Source: Roseiarcus sp963787135 (GTDB taxonomy: Bacteria; Pseudomonadota; Alphaproteobacteria; Rhizobiales; Beijerinckiaceae). Taken from it: 64,000 nucleotides of DNA. The stretch is from NCBI GenBank assembly GCA_963787135.1, contig CAWBBW010000030.1, forward strand, positions 1 to 64,000, read 5' to 3'. A program made the position numbers and the translations under genes. Positions 59,516 to 64,000 of the stretch are shown piece after piece; the first letter of the stretch is position 1; every line of letters starts with the position of its first letter. Below the pieces are notes generated by a model that saw nothing but the letters and a program-made list of their open reading frames with translations, ran no database searches and was not told the origin of the DNA.

Positions 59516-60759
59516 TTACTTGTTCGGCACAATGACGAAGACCGCGCCCCGCGGCTTCTGATAGGCATAGTGCGCCGCGATTCCCTTGATGTCGTCTTGG
59601 CTCAGGATGCTCGACATCGCCGCCATCTCAGGGCTCTTTCTGGCGCCGGACTGATATTTGCCAAGGACCGCTTCGAGATAGTCCAGGCGCTGCCCCGCCA
59701 GAGCGGGCACCTCTGGGCGGGCGCTGTTGCCGTTCACGCCATGGCAACGATCGCATTTCTCCGCCCACTCATCGGGGCTCAGCGGCTTGGCGATATCGAC
59801 CGGCTTCGGATCAAGCGCAGCGAAATAGGCGGCGAAGTTCTTCATCTCGACGTCGTCGAGCTTCTTGGCGCGCGGCGACATGGTGTCGTCGTCGCGGGTT
59901 CCATCCTTGTAGGCGTGCAACGCGTTGAGCATGTAGGTCGCGTCCTGGCCTGCCAGGCTCGGGGTTATCGCGGTGGTGCTGACGCCTGTTTCCCCGTGAC
60001 ACTTGGCGCATGTCGCCAGGGCATCCTTCGTCACCGGGGTCCCGCCGTCGTTCGGAGTTTGCGCACGCGTCAGATTCTCGGTCTGCAGGGCATAATAAAG
60101 AGCGACATGTTGCAGATCCTCATCGCTGAGGGCGTCGAGCGCCTTTTTCATATCCTCGTTTTTCGCGATCGACCGGCCGGTCGCCGTTCCTTGTAGCCCT
60201 GCATCGATCGGCACGAGATATTTCGGATGGAGGCCGACCAGACTGGGCACTCCGGCTTTGCCGCTGACGCCGTTATCGCCATGGCACTTGGCGCAGGGCT
60301 CTGCGGCAGCTTTGCCCGCCGCAACCGGATCGAGATATTTCGGCGCCGGCGTATCCGGAGGCGAAGCGGGATCAAGGCTCGCGTAATAGGCGGCCACTTT
60401 GGCGAGCGCTTCGTCGCTGAAGAACTTCATCAGCCTCATGCTGTGGGGGTCGTCGCCGCCGGGGTGGTCGCCGAGCTGATAGGCCTTCAGTTCGAGGTAT
60501 AGGTAGGAGGGCCTTTGGCCGGCAAGATTTGGAACGCCGTTGGTCGTGCTGACGCCGTTGGCGCCATGGCACTTCGCGCAGGATAGATCGGCCAGTTCCT
60601 TGCCGTCCGCGAGGTCGCTGCCGGTCGCGTACAGAGGGCGAGTTCGGCCCCGGGCTTGAGCGCCGTCTGGGCCAGGGCGTCCATCGACGCCAACGCAAGC
60701 CCGGCGCTCAGAGCGGCTACGGCCGCAAGCGTGGGCCAAACTACAGGGTGGAATGGCAT
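59516..60759 (-). CDS. tetraheme c4-like cytochrome c, frameshift after signal peptide
   Basis: About 414 aa if repaired. The ATG at 60759 (or GTG at 60774) begins MPFHPVVWPTLAAVAALSAG, a signal peptide ending at ALAQ. The reading then reaches KPGAELAL and must shift by one base near 60632-60636 into YATGSDLADGKELADLSCAKCHGANG…. Four homologous ~100-aa domains follow, with hemes CAKCH, CAKCH, CAKCH and CDRCH, each with GVP-LAGQ and a distal Met (MRLMKFF, DMKKAL, DDTMSPR, SPEMAAM). It is a periplasmic electron shuttle, two fused c4 units. Confidence 0.85.
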
Positions 60760-60873
60760 TTGTTGAATCCGCACCTGTCCAGAACGCTGCCGACGGCGCC
60801 AACGCCGGCCACCTAGCGGCGCGCCCCGAGTTGGTCAAGCGGCGCTAGTGTCGCACCTGTCCGGCTCGCGCCT

Positions 60874-61113
60874 TCACGAATGAGCGGGCTTCCGGGTCGG
60901 CACGGGCTCCGGCTTCGGCGGCAACTGCGGGGTCGGGCAGGCGCGGAAATAATTCGGGTATTTCCAGTCGCAAGTCACGACGCCTGGACGGGACAGGTAG
61001 TTCGAGTAGTCGGGCGCGCCGAACTGAATTCCTCCTGCGAGTCCCGCGTGACTCGGGCCAGTGGCGGACGCCAGCGCCGCCCCCACGGCGACGATCAACA
61101 AACCAGCCTTCAT
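60874..61113 (-). CDS. small secreted Cys/Pro-rich protein in the electron-transfer cluster
   Basis: 79 aa from the ATG at 61113 (GGAGACGAGCG upstream). The signal peptide MKAGLLIVAVGAALASATG ends near SHA. The mature part is short: GGIQFGAPDYSNYLSRPGVV, two Cys (VTCDWKYP, FRACPTP) and a Pro/Lys tail. No heme site or known domain. It lies between the outer-membrane barrel gene and the tetraheme cytochrome gene, so it may stabilise the conduit. Confidence 0.7.
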   Translation of the reverse strand: MKAGLLIVAVGAALASATGPSHAGLAGGIQFGAPDYSNYLSRPGVVTCDWKYPNYFRACPTPQLPPKPEPVPTRKPAHS

Positions 61114-61198
61114 CGCTCGTCTCCACTGTCCCTGCGGCGGTGCTCCCGGCGACCGGTCAAAGTCGAGGCTTGCCGGCCGTCAATTGCGCCTGTCGGCC

Positions 61199-63855
61199 CT
61201 ACCACTTCACCATCAAGCTCGCCATGATGGCCTGCGCCGTATAATTCGGATTGTCTCCGGCCATGAAAATCATGTCCTTGAAGGACACCGTGCTGGAGTT
61301 CAGCGTCGCGTACATGTACGGAGTCATGCCGCTGGTCTGCCAGTTCGTTACGTTGTTGCGCTCGTACAGGTACTTGAGCTGCAGATAGACTTCCCCCTTG
61401 CCGAACTGCGTCAGATATGCCGGGTCGACTTTATAGGTCAAAGACGCGTCGAAATGGGTGTAGGTGGTGTTTTCCGAGGGATAGGCCGGGTTGCCCGGGC
61501 TTACGATACCGCAGGAGCTGCCCGCGGCATTGATGGGGAGGCAGCCGGCGACCCGGGGCCGGTGTTCCAGTTACCCAGCGCCAGTTCGTAAGTTCCGCTG
61601 AGCTTGAGGGCGAGGCGGTCGGGGATGAGCTGAAACGTCGCGCCCGCGAGCCACGTGTTGACGTTCTGGCCCATGCTGCTGTTGTAAACGGTGAGCGAGG
61701 CCGGCGCGGTGCTCGATGTGGACGTGCCGTAGAGCACCTGCTGGATGTTCTCGAACGTGTAGGAGCCGACCAGCGATATACTAGAGTTGATCGCCCAGTC
61801 CGCCTCGATGCCGGCGTTCCAGTGATGATCGGCGTTGAGGCCCAGTCCGTTTCCTCCGGCCTGGATCAGCGATATATCGGTCGGGTAGTTGTCCCAGCGC
61901 CAGCCGACAGTCGGCGTTATCGTCAGCCCGGCAATCGGCGTCGTATAGTCAAGATAGAGATTGCCCACGTTGCGGTTGCGGTTGGCGATGTTGAAATCGG
62001 CCAGATACGGATTCTCGGTCAAGCCGCCGGGCTGAACCGTCCCGGCAAGCATCACGTTGCCAATGAACTCCTGCCAGTTGTAATCCGAGTAGCGGCGCCA
62101 GCCGAATTGGTCATTCACGCGAATGGTCAGGTAGTCCGTCGGCTTGAACGTGCCGAACACGGTTCCCTGGAATTCGTTGGTGTAATTCGCGGCGTATTGC
62201 GAATATTGATATTGCTCCCATCCGCCACTGGCGCCGACGGTCGCCCAGCTCACCGGGTTCCAGGTGATCTGATCCGAGGCGTTTTGCTTGGTGTAGGACG
62301 ACAGCAGAGTCGTATGCGGACCATAGCTGCCGGAACCGACGCTGTTGGCGCTGCCGGACGCGAGCGTCGAATCATTGACGATCCAGTTTTGGAGGGTCAA
62401 CGGCGGCGTGTTGTTGTCGTCGGAATAGTAGCGATAGGTCAGCTTGTTCTGCACCGAGGGGATGATTTGGGTCGTGACGACGTTGTTGAACAGCGTGGTG
62501 TTGATATCGCCGTCGAGGCTCGACCGGGGCAGGGGCGCGAGATACGCTCCCTGGCTGGGCAGCTTGCTGTAAGGATAGAAGCCCGTGTCGCCCAGGCTGT
62601 TGATCGTCATCGGGATGAACAATTCGTTCTGCGTCATCGAATCGAAGCTGAACGTGCCCATGTAGCGGTTTCTGACGAATCCGGGCAGGTCGACGCCCAG
62701 TTGCGCCGTGACCATGTTCGACGCATTGTTCGGCTCCGTACCCATCTGTCCCCAACCGTAGCAGTTGTTGGCCGCGGCGGTCGCCGAAGCGATCGGGCAA
62801 TGCGGCACGCCGCCGGCCGGGCTGCCGGGGCCGCCGAACGGATTCTCCGCGGTGAAGGAACTCATCGTGTCGGTGTAAATCGACGCGTTATACCTGACGA
62901 GACCGTTCCACTTCATGCCCCACGGTGAAATTCCGTAGTATTCTCCCTGGAGAAAAGCGCTCTGCGTATAGTCGTCGACCGGCGCGGGAACCGCCGCCAT
63001 AGGCGTCGAGGTGCTGTTGCTGAACAAAAAACCCTGTTCCTGGGTGCCATACCGATGTTCGTTGGTGTAGCCGGCCTGGAAGTCCCAGTTCGGGTTCGGC
63101 GTCCAGCGATAATCGATCTCTCCGGCGTCGCGCTGAATGCCGAGGTTGATGGTGTGAACATTGTTGTTGACCGTTGTCTGGACCGGCGTCACCCCCTTCT
63201 TGCAGGCGAGCGTGCCCGTCTGCCCGGGCAGGTAGCAGCCAAAAGGAACGACGTTGGCGGCTCCTGGCGGAATGCCGAGCAGCTGATTCTGCACCGGCAC
63301 TTTCGAGTTGTTGCCGGGTCCATTGGCGTAGGTTCCGCCGTTGAAGATTCCGGTATAGAGTTGCTGGACGACTGTGGGCGGTATCCAGAGGTTGCTGCCT
63401 CCGACGCCGTAGTAGAGCGTCTGCGCCGTATTGCTTCGCAGATCGGGAACTTCGTACCAGCCCAGGTTCAGATATTGCTGCCCGGGCTGATTGAGGTCGA
63501 CCTCGTATTCCTGGTTGTCGGTGCCGACATTCTTGCCCAACGCTTCGAACGTGTACTTATAGTCCTGACCCTGGGCGCCGACGTCGAAGAAATTCAAGAA
63601 AACCGGATTGGTAAGGGTGCCGTACTGGTTGAATTTGGCCAAGCTGTTCGAGGGCGAGCTTCCCGGCTTTTCAATGAAAGCCTGCCCGCCGAAATCAGCC
63701 GACGCGTGATCGATCGACCAGCCCAAGGTGTCAGGCGACGAAAGGGCGGGAAGACTTGGCGAAGATGAAAGATCGGCGGCGCGGGCCAATGCAATGGCCG
63801 CGACGCTGGCCGCCAAGGCTGACCCGGCCAAAAGCAATGTTCGTAAAGTTCTCAT
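61199..63855 (-). CDS. MtrB/PioB-family outer-membrane beta-barrel, frameshifted near C-terminus
   Basis: About 885 aa if repaired; GGAGGGGCAAGGCAAA precedes the ATG at 63855. The signal peptide (RTLLLAGSALAASVAAIALA) ends near ARA-ADL. The remainder is alternating aromatic strands typical of the decaheme-associated barrel (GFDS-like NLGWYEVPDL, FSFDSMTQNELFIPMTINS, LTYRYYSDDNNTPPLTLQNW, DYNWQEFIGN). The frame breaks near 61551-61558 after GNWNTGPG and resumes as VAGCLPINAAGSSCGIVSPG…, ending in KDMIFMAGDNPNYTAQAIMASLMVKW with a terminal Trp. It should sheath a multiheme cytochrome through the outer membrane. Confidence 0.9.
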
Positions 63856-63929
63856 TTTGCCTTGCCCCTCCGCGTGCTCCGTGTCCCGCCTCCATGGGGT
63901 TGGCGTAGCGCGCGGCTTGTTGGACTTCC

Positions 63930-64000
63930 TTACTTCACGCTTAAATCTGGACTGACTGACGAACTCATCTCTGGAACAACGCGCCTGCCGGCGAATTCGA
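63930..64000 (-). CDS. possible 3' end of the gene upstream of the barrel (PioA/MtrA position)
   Basis: A frame open to the window edge reads EFAGRRVVPEMSSSVSPDLSVK-stop and ends 75 bp before the barrel gene start. In pio and mtr operons the multiheme cytochrome gene sits just here. The tail has no heme motif, and another frame is also open, so the assignment is positional. Confidence 0.35.
   Translation of the reverse strand, partial: EFAGRRVVPEMSSSVSPDLSVK

Overview
The window is high-GC DNA with alphaproteobacterial gene content, most like the Hyphomicrobiales (Rhizobiales). The best taxonomic pointers are a giant two-TM coiled-coil protein resembling the Agrobacterium growth pole ring protein (GPR), a CenR/OtpR-type response regulator in an operon with a cyclic-nucleotide-binding protein, class I PHA synthase beside an AlaC-like aminotransferase, DUF6880 and BluB. 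The family cannot be fixed from this sequence. A Beijerinckiaceae/Methylocystaceae-like or Rhodopseudomonas-like phototroph or methylotroph relative would fit.

Layout. 1-7.7 kb: HNH nuclease; response regulator/cNMP-binding/metallopeptidase operon; penicillin-acylase-like hydrolase; phosphomannomutase; uracil-DNA glycosylase; Crp-type regulator with a perfect TGTGA-N6-TCACA palindrome upstream. 8.1-12.7 kb: rpmI-rplT-pheS-pheT and a small secreted protein, transcribed leftwards, with a terminator/attenuator hairpin ahead of rpmI. 13-23.7 kb: accessory and housekeeping singletons (DUF6880, VapBC, carbonic anhydrase, BluB, cupin, DUF155, sirtuin, alpha/beta hydrolase). 23.9-32.6 kb: frameshifted flavin disulfide reductase, DUF4126, PHA synthase, aminotransferase, acylphosphatase, thrS. 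32.7-40 kb: xdhABC, a class II aldolase-fold protein lacking its zinc ligands, malonyl-CoA synthetase. 40.4-47.7 kb: GPR-like giant and a divergent HPt protein. 47.8-52.5 kb: ferredoxin/ferredoxin reductase, Yip1, MsrQ, OprB porin. 52.5-57.4 kb: low-coding and mobile DNA, with a phage-type gene pair and an IS110/IS1111-group element inserted inside an IS630-type transposase. 57.4-64 kb: leftward cluster for extracellular electron transfer.

The most notable system is the 57.4-64 kb cluster: an MtrB/PioB-type outer-membrane barrel, a small secreted protein, a tetraheme c4-like cytochrome, a membrane-anchored monoheme cytochrome, a Tat-exported HiPIP (PioC-like) and a single-heme PSCyt1-like protein. 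The gene upstream of the barrel, where a PioA/MtrA multiheme cytochrome is expected, lies beyond the right edge; only a possible C-terminal tail is seen. The inferred path is outer-membrane conduit to periplasmic carriers (cytochrome, HiPIP) to an inner-membrane cytochrome, as in phototrophic or lithotrophic Fe(II) oxidation, but with extra components.

A caution: at least seven otherwise good genes are broken by single-base frameshifts (near 14.24, 24.35/24.5/24.69, 44.47, 49.76, 57.84, 60.63 and 61.55 kb). They hit unrelated genes, including probable core ones, so consensus errors are as likely as real decay. A three-copy intergenic repeat family (about 12.96, 40.02 and 57.12 kb) and several palindromic repeats are also present. 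No tRNA, rRNA or CRISPR array was recognised.
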